This document shows positions 22,701-37,399 of a stretch of DNA of 64,000 nt, piece by piece. The notes below the pieces were generated by a model. The model was not told where the DNA came from and searched no databases. It saw only the letters and a list, made by a program, of their open reading frames with translations. The stretch is from Heterobilharzia americana (Eukaryota; Platyhelminthes; Trematoda; Strigeidida; Schistosomatidae). The position numbers and the translations under genes were made by a program. Positions within the stretch are counted from its first letter, which is position 1. Every line of letters starts with the position of its first letter. The stretch is taken from assembly GCA_944470555.2 (NCBI GenBank), contig OX104128.1, positions 43,445,920-43,509,919 of the forward strand, written 5' to 3'.

Positions 22701-23283
22701 AATAACAAATGAATATATTACAGGGATAACCAATTGAGTCATTACAGTGATCGATTAGTAAATAGATCTTTTAACCACTTTATATTGCTATGTGTAAGTG
22801 TACATTGATTAGCCACTGGAAAGTCATGAGTGTTATTTTATCGGGTCTTGAGTTTACACTGAAGTCTATCAATCAATCTGTCATTAAACTGCTTTACTCG
22901 ACATTGGGTTACCCTAAAACTGAAGTAATGGTTTTAGAGGTTATTGAAAGAAAGCCATAGAAATGTTTCATGTTTTTTGACTGTCGACAGTAAGACATAT
23001 CTACGGTGACAAGTATTCACAGAACCAGACGATGAGCTTATAAACCCCTGAGAGGCTGAGGCTGCAAATATGTCTTGCTGACGAGTGGCGATAAACAAGA
23101 CACCTTGTTGTAGAGCTTCTCATCAATCGTCTCATAACAGTTTACGTGACTTTATTTACTCAAGTGTTTAAAAAGAGCAGCTTATCATAGATAACCTCCT
23201 CCTGTCTTAAATCTAATTCGTAAAGCGATTTGATTGTTCTTAACAGTTATTTGTTACGAATATCAAGCATTAATTATATTCTG

Positions 23284-23363
<80 letters not shown>

Positions 23364-26300
23364 TGATGTACTAAATTGACAAAATGTGAAAAAGAGTTCC
23401 CACCCAGATAAGTGAATGTTTTGGGTTGGAGTCATTTGCAAGAATACTGAGTGGTCAGCAGAGAATATTGCAGTATTTGCCCTTTAACTTCACATAGACG
23501 TGAAGAAAAGCTCATATAAGTAAAAAGCTATGAGTAATTTCATAAATGCTTTACTTTGTGACGTATAATATGCGTTATGATAAGGCTTACTATGCATCTA
23601 ATCGACGTCAGTTGAAAGTTCGATACACTAAGGAATTATATTGGATCCATACACACATGAAGTAAATGGTGAGTTATATTCATTATATGTCAGCAGTAAC
23701 ACCTAAAAGTACAAACTGTTATGCATACTTTTTGTTTCACATGTTCGAAGTTTGTAGTCAAGATGTCCCATGCTGGGGTGTTGTACTTGTCAACATTCAT
23801 TAGCAAGGCGTTCCTTCAACTTTGGGGGAAAGATTTTTCCCTCAGAGATAAAACTATGTATTTTTCAATGTTAGATTCAGAGATCGCTACACCAATAGAA
23901 CTTGAGCTTTCCTCTTGGTTATCTGGATTGCGCACATAGATTGGTCGTCGGTTGGAAACTTTCATTGGTGTTGATCAAGTCCTACGTACGAATCGAAGTC
24001 TATCGACCGGGTTAGTGATGGTACGTCTAAGCAGAATAATAAATCACCATGATAAATAGCCGGTTCCAGATATCTACTGTAAGTCATCAGCCGATCAATC
24101 CATAACCGGACATTACACTGCAAAATAGTCTGATTTGGTCTGATAAACTTGATCGGTTGCCTCTGATAGCCGTTTCGATCAACACCTACCACCCAACTTG
24201 TATACATCGTCTAACCTTTCATAATTGAAAGCTCCACTATTCAGTTGTCATTATATCAATTAGGCAATGGATATATTCTTCTAAATGTATGAAATTTTAA
24301 CAAATTTGAAATTTTGTAATTTTTCCATTGGTTAAAATAAGGTCTACCTCCACCTAGTTGCGGAACAGATGAACCGATTTCAAATACTTATGTTAGCATT
24401 TTACTCAGCCTGAGTATGTGATGTAACAAGGGAATGCAAGACCAACTTTACATTCGCAAAAACACTATTCTGGCACACAGAAATATGGAACACTGTATAT
24501 TTATGTTAGGTATGTCAGTTAATATACAGCTTACTTCAGCTCTTGAATATTCGAGAAACGTTTATATGACACAACATTCCTATTTTAAACCAGAGTAACC
24601 CATATTGCTGACAATCTCTTAAGTAGGAAGTTAAGAAGCTTCAAAGTTTGTTTTGAAAAACATAAGTACTTAAGTGTCGAAAAAGAGACTCCGTTTCATC
24701 TCGACCCGCAGTTAGGTAGAGGATTTACATCCGTAAAACTTTCTGAGATGGAACCTTGGAACTCGAATTATCAAAAAGTGCTTGCTATGTTAGTCTATGA
24801 ACCATCCTGCAAACTACCGAAATCGCATTTAGATTTCTTATCCTTTAGAGAAATGCCTGTTAAGCAAGAACAGGGATACCCAGTTGGTTAATTCGCCAGT
24901 TTGTAGGGAGACCTTTGGAGTCACTTATGCTTGTTCTTCTTGAGTGATCAGTTTTAATTATCATCGTTGACAGCGTTCAGCTTGGCGTTTACTGATCACC
25001 TGAGCCTTATGAGCAAATAATTGTTACTACTGAGTTACACACATGACTCTAAGCAAATTACACTTTGCTATAGGTTGTGAAGTAATCGTCATCAATCATG
25101 AGGTCTGTTTATCGGAACTACAACATAACACCCCCACAGTCATGTGAGAAGGTGCTGGTCTTCATCCCTCTGAGTCATGAAGGTGTGCCACTGGAACAAA
25201 TTATTTATCATATATTTCCGTCAACTGAATTCAGAGGGGAAAATATCCTTAAACACAGAAATCTGTAGACACCAACTCAAATGTTAAGAAATTAATTTAA
25301 GCGAATAAAAAATGCCATATTATTATTAGTAGGTGAAAATTCTTACCGTGTTATCTCTGATTACGTTTATACACAAAATATCAATCAATTAAAACTTGAT
25401 AATTTCGTTAGTGATACAGCTTATTAGAAAGAATTAGTAAATGCACCCTGACCACTTCCAACAAACTTCAGACATACATCAAAAGTTGCCGTATATGCTC
25501 ACCCTATATCGAAGATCAGATGATCAGAAAGAATATTATTGTCATCATTATTATTATTTGTCCCTTGAGTCCCTAGTGGAAGATAGGGCTTCAGTAGCAC
25601 GTCTCCATTTCACTTTCGTCTCTGCAGTCTTTTCAACCTGGCTCTACCACTGCCAGAAGCTTTTATTTTTTCTTCACATGATCTCCTCCATGTCACTGTC
25701 ACCTCAGACGCCCAACTCGTCACTTCTCCTTTGGATCCAACTCCAGGACCTGGCGCGTGATGTCTCTAAATGGTCTTCTTAGTGCATGCTCGATCCATCT
25801 CTACTTTATTCTGCATATTTGTTGGGGGATGGATTCTTGGTTGGTTCGTGGCCAGCAACCCTGGCCATCTGATCTTCAGTATCGAAGGATGCTGACTGCC
25901 TAGGTAGGTGAAAACGGCTACTTCATTTAGGTATCTCCTGTTGATGGTGACTGGTGCCTCTTGTTGTTGATGCTGCTGTTGGTTAAGTATCTACATCAAC
26001 TATGTCTTCTCTACATTCACTTGAAGTCCCGTCTTCGCTGCCCTGCCTCTTCTGTCAACTTATTAGTTTTCGCCTGTAGACCTTCGAGTTCGTGCGACAA
26101 GACATTAGACATAAATCATCGGCGAAATACAAATCTTCTAGGGCCTTTTCATCGGTCCAGCCAGTGTATGCCCATCTTCTTGCTCCTCACGGTTTGCTGC
26201 ATGATTCAGTTGACCACAATCAGAAAGATTATGGATGATGGTAGGCAGAAACCTTGTCTTACTCCTTCCTATCTTCACTTCAAAGACGTCACCGAGCTTT

Positions 26301-29300
26301 CAATTGTGGATTTCCTGGTATCTGGCGTCGTCATATAGCTGTTGAATGAGGTTGACAAAGATTTGTGGTACTCCGTAGTGTTGAAGCAATTGCAAATTAC
26401 TTCTCGGTCGACGCAGTCAAAGGCCTTCTCAAAGTCGATGAAGTTGAAGTGGAGGGTTGACTGCCATTCTATGCTTTGTTCTAGGATGATGCGAAGCGTT
26501 GGAATTTGATCCCACATGATTTGTCCTTCCTGAAGCCAGCCAGCCTGCCTGTTCCGGTCACAATTTTGAATCCAGTGCATTTCTTAGTCTCTCCAGGATG
26601 ATGCGACATAATATTTTGCTTAGGGGTAGACAGAGGTGGAGCATGATTACTTGCCAGTTCTTGCAGACTTAGGTCTCCCTTCATTGGAATTTTAACAAGG
26701 CAGCCCTTCTTCCAATCTGCAGGTATCTTCCCTTCCTTCCTTCCAAAACTTCCGCAGTTATGGTGTGAGCATGTCCGCTGTTGTCTCTGCATCAGTGCTT
26801 CTGGCGGAGTCCCATCTGGACCTGCTGCTTTCTTGGATTTCAGCAGTTCTATGGCATTCAGGACTGTGGCTTTTGTCGGAGGGCTTGTGTTCACTGATGG
26901 TCCTGCCGTGGCTGCTGGTATTTCTGTACAAGTTTCAGGTGGTGACGGTGGTTGATTCAAGAGCCTTTTGAAGTGGTCAGCTCATTGTTTCCTTTGTTTC
27001 TCCTCTTTGGTAACTAGCTTTCCTTCACTATCCTTCATTGGTTTCGTCTGCGTTGACCCTTTTATCTCCCAGATAGTAACCTGGTTATTTGGTATGGTGT
27101 TGTCAGGTCTCCCCTACCAGCAGCATAATCTGCTTCACTTGCCAATGTGTCGTAGAAGTGTCTTTTGTCTTTTCGTACACTGTTCTTCACTTCTTCGTCC
27201 AGTGTTCTCTACATTGTACTCAGTTTGTCTTTTCGTCTTGCATTCTTCCACTAATTCATCTTCTGCTTCACACTCTTTCTTGCCGTACTCGATCAGCTTC
27301 CATGTGTCTGTGGAGATCCATTCCTTGTCTTGTTACTTCTTTCTTCCTAATACGATTATGCAGGTTTCTTTCCACATGGCTTTCAAAGAGTTCCAGTGTT
27401 CTTCCACACAGGTTTTCTCAAGAATGTTGCTCAATATCTCCCATTCTGTCCTTATGACTGAAGTGATGTCCTTTGTAGTTTCGTCCTTCAGTTTCTGTTC
27501 TGGGTGTTGAACTTGAACTGTGGTCTATCACCAACTTCGGTGAAGGCTTTCAACTTGATTCTGAAGGTTCCTTGCATTAGATAGTGAGTAATTGAACCTA
27601 CATCTGATCCTCTTCTTATTCTGATCTTGCGTCCAGTAGGCTGCGTCTACACTTTCTCAATATTGAGATGAAGTCTATCTGATTTTTAGTGTGTTCAACT
27701 AGTGAAATCAAATCTGTGTCACTTCGTGAATATTCTTGTGTTTGTACTTACTGCCTTGTCTCCAATCACCATAAAATTTGAATGCATAGAAGTCTGTAAA
27801 TAGTTCTGCGTTTTCATTCATTTCACCGAGTGCTTCTCGACCCATGATTGGTTCTCTTCCTGTGTTGTCCGTTCCACGTTCGGCATTCATGTCGCCCATT
27901 AGAATTTTGATGACATCAACTGGAGTGGGAGCTTGTCCATTACTAATTGCATTTGTCTGAGAATTCCTTCTTCTTCCCTTGATCTGCATTATTTGTTGGC
28001 GTGTAGCATTGTATGATTGCGACTTTCCTTCCTCTTGAGTTGAACCTTGCTATCACGATCCTGCAGGAGGAGATTGGTTCTGACTGCATGAGAGATAGCC
28101 TTCGATGTTCTTGGAGACATCGTGATATCCAATCTATGACCCACTTCGATTGTGGTTGTCGTCTGGGTGACAATATCGGAGTAGATGATTGACCCTCCAG
28201 TTCACAGATTGGAGAGTCAACCTCTATTCCATCTGCTTTTGCAGATCCCTAGCCTTGCACTTCTATGACATACCTTCTCATCTCTTCTGCAGCCTGGGCA
28301 ACTTTGCCAGCCAGCTTCAAACATTGTTCGGACATTCCATGTCACTATGTTTACTTTCGCTTTCATCGAGAGGGCGAAGACACATCGACCAACTAGCTTC
28401 CCGAAGACTTTTACCAACCGGCGTCATTTCGCCTCTCCGATTCCAGCGAGGAATTACTTTTACGCTGTTTTATATATTGATTGTACTTTTAAGTTTCTTT
28501 GACGGTTAGATTGGCTTTATGGGGTAATGTTGCTAACCCTATGCCCAACCTTCCCTCTTTACCCGGGCTTAGGACCGGCTAGAAACCAGTGAACTAGTTA
28601 TATAGGTCAAATTGACTAACTATTTTTGGTAGTCCAAAATTTAAGCAGGTCGCCAATACGTTACAATCTAGTGAACAGTTCATACCAAAACTATTATGAC
28701 ATGGATATTAAGTCTTATTTTACAACGTTTATTTTATTTTTTGTATTTAAGAAAGAATGAAGTGTGTTTGGTTTCAACTTTTTAAATTATCTAGAATTGT
28801 TATTCGAATTCCGAGAGTTAAATTTCAAAAGATTCCATCCATTTTGTCAACATACTCATCAAGAGAGAAATTTCTTCTTCGCCAGCAAATACTGTTCATC
28901 TATGAGCGTTACTTTTCTTCAGTGGAAAGAATTTTACTCACCACTTTGGATATACTAAATGATCGTGTGTTTCCGCAGTATTCGCGATCTTACGCTGAAT
29001 GGAATTATCCCAATTATTCTAGAGTAATTGCATTTTGTTTAAACTTTTACTCCATTTATCGATTCGAATGTGTCAGCAAGAGCAAATTCATTGGTCGAAC
29101 GGAAACGGGTCTTTCCACCTGAATGGTTAAGCACCAACATAAATGGCCGAAGGATGCTAAAAGGATGACCCCGAGGATTTTTATAACGAAACATCTAATG
29201 AACTGTGGACATGATTACCAGTTGGAGGGAGAATAAGAATTCGCCTGCAGTTGCAGAAACTTGTGCAATTTGAGCTGTCGCTCTTCGTTAATCGTTTTTT

Positions 29301-32300
29301 GCCCTCACCTATCACCCCTATCTTAAATTTCTGTTTTCTCATTTGAAATCCACATTATTTTTTGACTGTACTATCTAGATTCATGATTATTTGCCTAACC
29401 CACCACTCTTTTTCACTGCATGACGGAAGAGACCACCAAGTTGAGTTGATGCAGTATGGTACTGATAGTTATATTACTCCTTCCAACTAGAGTAACCGAA
29501 TCTTTCAATTACAATACTTCAATAACACAATGCAAATTTTATGAATTTCTGGCCAGAAAAATTACATTTTTGAAACTCATACATATATATACATACAAAC
29601 TTACTTTTCGTTTGGCGCTACCTTGCTTCTTCTGCTTTTCAGCAGCTTCTTGCGCTAACTCCCATTTATCATGCACATGTTCTATTACTCTTGGATCAGA
29701 CCAGTTTAGTGCTACAACATATGGATTCTCTCCTGTAATTAAACATCAAAACCTTAATTAAATGTGTGAATTTATCTCGCGAGTTTACAGAGAAACACAG
29801 TTTCAAATTTTAAGCAGTTGTTTATTTCGCAATGTGACATGATCTACATTGATACAATGTTCCCAAGATGCGGGGTTGATGACCGAAGTTAAAGTAGAAA
29901 CCTCGATCATGGCCAAATTCCAACCAGTGTCTTCCTGATACTACCTAGATTGTGTGCCAGTTGAGCTACAAAATTAGTCTGTTGTCTAGTTCCGAATTTT
30001 TCTTCATTTCAAATGTCCGTCTAAGAATCAATTTATTACTCTCCTCTCCTAGTTTATCTTGATTTTCACGAAATCAGCGAAATGTTACTAGTCACCTAGC
30101 ATCATGATGATCAATGTAAGTGGTGCATAAATCATAATTTTAAGTATAAAGCTGCAAGTTCCCAACAATTTACATGGAACATGATATCCTAGCTTGCTGG
30201 GACTACAAATATTGTTGAAACACTTACTCCTTGTTTAAGTACAAGTATATTAGTGTATTGTAAGTACTTGGTCAACGGTTTGTTACTAATGCTGACTTCG
30301 AGTAAGGCCGAAAGTTGCACTAACTTTAAATAAAATGGAAAGATTCAAAAGGTGATAGTAAGCAATCAAATAAGATTATGAACGTATATTAGATAGTATA
30401 TTTGCAATTTTTGCGTTGTCAGTCTTATCCAGAATTTCATATACTTTTAAGAAGACACAGAACTTTTGGTAGACTATGAAAACAAGCATAAATATGCTTC
30501 TCATAATTCTATGATTGGCAAAGTATCACAGATATTTAAAAACTTTGAATGTATGTAACCATATTAAGGGTGGAAAACTTAAATAAATCGATAGTATTTA
30601 AAAGTAAAATTACAATTGTTTTCTGCAGGCGGGATGAATAAAGTACAGAAGTACCAGACGGAGAAGAGTAGACTCTACCACTATGGGTACAGACATCAGC
30701 ACCTACTTCTAAATCTATCCGGATCATACGTACGCATTAAAAAGAGAGGAGTCGTAGGTGCTATCAGTCTACTTGCGAAACTTAATCGCCAGTTTATTAC
30801 GATAAGCTGATTATCCGAGTGATAGATTAAGTAACTGCTAGTTTTCTAAAATAGAGGATAACACTATATATATATTTTCCTCCGTTTTGCAAATTTTTTA
30901 AAGATACTGTTTTGCACAAATACATAAACATTTCGTATTTCCTTTAAAAATGAACAATCTCAGTCGGTAATTTTAAAGTGGAAGCATAAAACGATTTGTA
31001 GTACTTCTGTTTCATTTTTCGCTAAAACAGGTCATCATAGAATGTTACGGAAATAAAATAATGTTTACCGGTTAACACAGAACACCATATCATAAAATAT
31101 ACTGACCTAGAAAAATTTAGGGATAGTAAAATTTACTCATATTCTATTTTTATCTTGTGGTAAGTACGGATTTTGATACAATCATAGAGATCTTTATTTC
31201 GGACAATACATTTTCATGCTAAAATGCGATTTTATTTTCCTTTACTCACTATGCTTCATATAACGCAGCCTTCTTAAATACATTTTGAAAATTATCCAGC
31301 ATTTCAGTAAGGCAAGGTTACTTGTCATCTACACTCAACTGTAAGTACCCAAACTCCAGACTGTTTGCTGGATTACGATAGTCAAACTTGTATTCCCTAC
31401 AACCTTTGAGCACTAAGTTGACTTGTATAGGGAATGCAAAATTATTTCGTTATTTGCTTTCGATACAAGTAACTAAAAGAAAATAAGTTCTATGATCTAG
31501 GTGTTAGTGATTTTAATCCTGTAACGAACCATACTTTTCAAATTCACTTATTATTTCTGTATACTGGCAATGTCAACTGTTTTTATCTGCAGATTTTTCG
31601 ATACTAGTGTATTAAACATTTTTACTCACCTTTACGTGTTTCTACAAATAATTTGGATCCTTTAGACAAGAAATAATCAACTACATTGAGCCTTGAACAC
31701 TCAATAGCTCGAAATAAAGGTGTTGCACCATTCAAAGCTTTAGCTTCAATTATTGCACCATTATTTAATAATAATTCAACCATATCAATCATCCCTGAAT
31801 GAGCTGCATGATGTAATGGTGTCCAACGAAAATTATCACGTGCATTCACATCTGCTCTACAGTAAGAAGGAAATGATCAACAGAATTATATCTTAAAGGA
31901 TTTGAATACAATAATTTCTTCAAAATGGCTCTTTGCACTTAAGTGAATATTATTGCTTATGAAATAGCTAGTCAATAAGTTTTATTGAAAGATCTTTATC
32001 GGTCTAACTTTTTTTAACGATGTACACATGATATTTCTTCATGATAATATGCAGATTCAGGTTTTAATTACTTGATGTGATTTAAAACTTGGGCAGCGTG
32101 ATAAGACATAACACCATATTAGATTAGTTTACTCTTTATGTATCAAATAAAATAATCTCATATAAATTTCAACTACTAGATTTTCATGTCATTACTATAA
32201 AATATACAATTTAGCTTGTATATTCTTGACTTTCTATTCATCTGTAATTTTGCAAGCAACTTTCAACAGACAGAAAAGTATTCAGATTAAATGCATGGCA

Positions 32301-35300
32301 GATGGAAATTAATGTGGTCTTTCAAATTTCAAAGCTATAGCAAAACTCAACATTTAATGTGATTGCATTACGAACAACTTTCTCGAATTACTTGTAAGGA
32401 AATGTTGTTTGTGACTCACATTCGTTTGTAAATTGATTCAGTCCAACGGTAAGTACATAAGTGTATGAGAGAAAAAAATGAAACTTGCTGATATCTCATT
32501 AGCCGAAAATATGGACTTTGAATTTTGAGATACATTACGGTATAGAAGTGGAAATCTTTGGAACACTTTGCACAATAATTGTAGCTGTCTACACATAACA
32601 GGAGTTCTTAATATCCTACTTACATCCTTCAAGAAAATATAACATCAAGAGCATATTGTATGAAACATTTTTACGGGAGAAATGAAATTATTTTCATCTA
32701 ATTTGTCTGCATAATTAACTTTTACGGTGGATGAATAGTCTCAAATGCTGAGTGTATACTTACGAAAACCAGGTTCACCAGGCTTTTCAGCAATTAGAAT
32801 GCCTGATCAACAGTGATTCAGTGAACGCAAATCTACCCACTAAATACGTTATTTTGAAGTACTGAGTAGTTACAGAATATGCTTATCACGTGTTTACCGT
32901 TGTGGTTAAAGTTTTATTTAAATTTTTACGATAATATTACTGAAACCACTGCAAGTAACCTTTTAAAATATTCATTATTAATGATTAATTGACTATGAGC
33001 GCATACTGAAGTCACGTTGCAATAAACTACTTTCAATAAGTTAATTAAATTTAGGAGTGTTAGCACTTTATCTGCAAGCATTTTAACAACATATCTCTAC
33101 ATATAAATGTTAGCTTACCCTAGTTTGATAAGTTCAATAGCTGCATCTAAATTACCATGATGAGCAGCAACCATTAGAGGTGTTTTATAAAACTTATCCC
33201 GTGTATCAATTTTATATCCTTCAGATAAGGCTAGGCGAATGGAATCTATGAGAAGCAAACGCAAAGTGATAAACGGAAGTAGTTACAATCATAGTAAGTC
33301 TACTTATGATGAAGTTAGCAATCTATGAATAAAAAGTAAGTGGTATCGGCTTTAGAATTACCTCTTTCTATCGGTATTAATGTTTAACTGTTATAAAATG
33401 AAATTCCTAATGAGAGTGTGGTTATTCCAGATGCCTTGAATGAGAACTTCACAGTGAAAGTAATGCTACAGTTGGAACCACCAAAGATAGGTTTCATCCT
33501 ACAACATAACACAAAGAAGGGAAGTTTTTGATCATGTGACGTTATGTTTACATATGCCAATTTCGGCCATCTTTGATACTCTGGAAAAAATCTTTAAGTT
33601 CTACAATGAACTGAGATCAACAAAACATGAATATGTAGATGGGATTACTGTGTTTGCCTAGTCACATGAAGGTTTCTTAGGTTCTGCTATTTCTTCATTC
33701 AACACGCATTTAAAGAGATGAAGTTATATAAATCTTAAATGTGTAGGCGATACCACATCAATTTATACACATTAACAGCTTCATCAACCAATTTATCCCT
33801 TTCATGCGAAATTAATCCACACAACCCAATACATGTTCATAAAAATTTACTATAACACTAAACGAATAAGAAATTTGCTGACTAGAATGCATCGTTTATT
33901 GAGCGAAACAGTATTTCGCTTTTGTCTATAAAATTAGGTTTTCAACACAACAACTAATTTCTTTCATTCATATGTAATAAAGTTGCACATAATATATATT
34001 AGAATTTATGCATAAATAAGTCCTTATGTAGAGAAGACTTCAGAAAAGGTGAAGATAATAGATTCTAATTTATTTCGGAATGGACGTTCATCATTCAGCA
34101 CATGGAACTATAATGTGTTATGGAATTAATTCGCAGTACCGAAGACCGCTGCATTAAAAGACTGACTACCGGGTTCTTACATATCAAGGCAATAAGCAAT
34201 ACTTTCAAAAGGAATGACGCAATATTCTTCATAGAGATGTGTTAATGTTTTCTATAATTGGGTCCAGAGGATTGTAAGTTATCTAAACTTTAAAACGAAG
34301 ATTTGAAAGGTGTGTAAACATATTGATGGAAGTGTATGCAGTAAATTTCGTCAGAAACTTCTTGCAGTAAACAACGGTGTATCAGTTTGAGCTATAACGA
34401 ACCAAATAATCTTATACGAAATTAAATTAAAACACTTTTAGTAAATTTAACTCTCTATTTGGAACATACGTTTCCTTTAGTTGACAATCTTGAACATTAG
34501 ATGACTGAAAGTTGTTGTTTATGGATGGTAATGTATATAGTAATTGCATTCAATGACACAATGATTCAATAAAAACAGCACTAGGTTCTTTTTGCTTGTT
34601 CTTAATGAAGTTTTTAAAAATGTATGATTATATATTCTTTAAAATACTCATAAGAGAATCATTGCATATGCATTTCACTTCTGAAGAGGTTGATTTCTCA
34701 CGGAAGTAGAACAGTGGGAATTTATTTTCCTATGTCTTTAGCATTCTACGGTTTTAGTTCAATCTATAGGGTGATATATATGTATATCATTTGTAAGAAG
34801 AAAGATTTTTATTCATAAACAATCAAAGTATATGTACATTCTCCTACCCAAATCATTATGCATAGCTGCAGCATGAAAACTTATATACTGACGTCTTGGA
34901 GTATCTAAATACCAAGCGGAATCATCTTGGAGAGGATGTGAAGGTGGATGATCTGCATCAAAACGACCTGAAATGAGAAGACAAAAATATTTCTAAAAAA
35001 TAATTGGAAGACTATCAGTCGCTTTCTTGCATTCCATATCCACAAGCAAAAAGAACTAGGCTACTTCAGATGAAGTGACTTGTGAATATATTTGTTGAAA
35101 TTTAAAATATCAGAAAAAAAGTCCTATATTTATGTTGTCATATAGCCTGTAGCGTTTAAATAAATATGCCACCTTCTACAGTATCAAAATAAACCATATA
35201 ACTGACATCAAATATTTGCAAGTACTTTTGAGGTTTCAGATTACTATAGAAGTAGGAAATCGGTTATATGAGCAAGAACGTTTATTTACTTCTGAATTAA

Positions 35301-37359
35301 CTTCTTGAGTGTTAAGAAATGAAAGTCTGGTTTAGTTTCGCTGTTTCTTTATTTTCTCACAAGTTAAGTCAAAAGATGATTTGACTAGGGAAAATAAATG
35401 GTGTTTTATTTAGTATATTAAACGAAACGGTTTCATTGAGTTAGTGACTAGCCTAGCACAAGCATTTTATGATTAAATATAATAATTGTTTCTTAGCAGG
35501 AGTTCAGGGTTGTCACTGCTACTACTCAAAGATAATATGTCAGTAGAAGAGAAGCTAAGGGTACTATTTACCAAAATCCAGCGACCAGTTTGGAAGTAAA
35601 TTTCCCAGTTGGAGGCTGGAGAAGTTGTTTTTGGTAAGAGGTCATGAAATCCTTAGAAATAACCGTACTAATGTTATTCCTTATTATGATAACAAGCAGC
35701 AAACATCTACTGGAGTTAGAAGGGAAGTAACATTAGGAAGGAAGGAAGAAGTTTATAGTTCTTCACCCAGAGTATTTCATTTGCTACGATGTTGTATGCG
35801 CAGATTACAAATAACCAACAATTTCTTTGTTATTTAACACGGATGCTCAAATACCTTTGATTATAATTAACCCAGAAGTAGTTCATAGCGATAAGAGACA
35901 TATTTAGAAATACTCGGGCAATCAGTTTTGTATCATTTTATTGGAATAAAGTTTGTATATAGCAAACTTCCATATAATGGATAATGTTATACTTACTTGT
36001 ATCAGTATGATGGATCTGTTTGGGAATGTACATTATTGGAGGACCGCCATCTGCACGACGATAGATTGCCTCGGATGGCAACACACAAATATCCATAGGT
36101 ATTTTCCTGCGTTTTACACCTTGAGGAAAACAAAAATATGGAAAAGAGGTTTAAAGTGTAGAGAGAAAATAGTTCACTTTTCACCATTAGTGAGATATTG
36201 ATCAACTTTGAGCTGACTGCCTCTAGAAAATATGTCATCCACTTGGAAAATCTACAAAAGTTGGTTTTATCACTGGGCAACATTCAACAGTTCAGTTACA
36301 TGAATAAAGATGTGCTCTTCTAACGAGTCTAACTGTGAAACTGCAAGTGTTTTCGACTGTGAATACAACCGTCTGAGAAGTCCTTGTGAGTTAACTCACA
36401 TAAGTGATGAAGAAAATTAAAAACAGTGGAACTTGAAAATTTTTTGTACAATTTATGAAAGTGATCAAAGGTAAAGGAAGAATAAGCCAAGCTGTTGAAC
36501 ATCGCTAATATCATCTTTAAAATAATACGTTAAAACGTCTATGATAAGAAAATTTAAAAATCACTTCTTCTCACCAGTTCGTCATATTAACCTTTTGCGG
36601 GATGCAGACTGAAATTGTTGTGGTTTGGTCTCACAGTTAATTATGGTTCTGATAAACAAAAATCGATTTAGATAGTAATGGCTTTTTATTATGTCCTCAC
36701 TTTCCTAAAGCACTGGCGAAACCATCGAGCTTAGATATTAGAAGGTGATAAGAAAAGACAATCCCCAGATTCTAATAAATAACCATTTTCACAGTCATCA
36801 ATTTCTTGTCCAAGATGTCTTAAACTTTTCGTAGAACGAGACAGCGTCGAAAATAGTTTTAGATATTCCCACGAATTCGTAAAAGAATGAAGATTTCAGC
36901 GAACAAATTTGTTTTCACTGACTGTATAGTTTCAGAGGATGACATCGTCAAAAATAATTTTCATCACGCTTCTAATATTTAACAGAAGCAAAGGACTGAC
37001 AGCCAATAACTCTCATGGTTTCTGAGGCTTAAATTATGCAGTAGTATCGGTTGCACAATCTTTTACATTTGTCAGTCAAAAAACTCTTATCAGATGTCTT
37101 AGCTGCATCAGTTGAACCTAAGCTACAGGTAGCCTAGTAAAATACCTAAAGTTTGGAATGAGTCATTTACAGCATAAAATGCAATCAATTCCGGTACAAA
37201 AATGATGCTTTTGGCTACATTACTTATGGTCAGTATTCCTACGGTAGGCATTCATTTGAAAGTATAAATTTATTTAAAAGTATTTAAATGATTCATAAAG
37301 TGTATGAAAACATTCATGGTGCTTTTGTAACCATTAGGTAGTCAAAGTAACTGATAATC

Positions 37360-37399
<40 letters not shown>

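Noticed and set aside
27089..27510. Long + strand open frames, repeated at 59111-59532
   Set aside because: They are antisense shadows of the RTE element; their presence in both copies is explained by the near-identical core.
28189..28509. + strand open frame, and its counterpart at 60225-60506
   Set aside because: Antisense of the endonuclease start (TWNVRTM) of the RTE copies.
2718..29059. Local tandem duplication of EXT2 as explanation for the copied exon
   Set aside because: Only one exon and short intron flanks are shared; no other EXT2 exon is duplicated and the intervening sequence includes an unrelated gene end.
36107..36110. Alternative acceptor CGCAG for ANKEF1 exon 7
   Set aside because: It would break the reading frame; the acceptor 13 bases earlier in the transcript keeps it and has a better pyrimidine tract.
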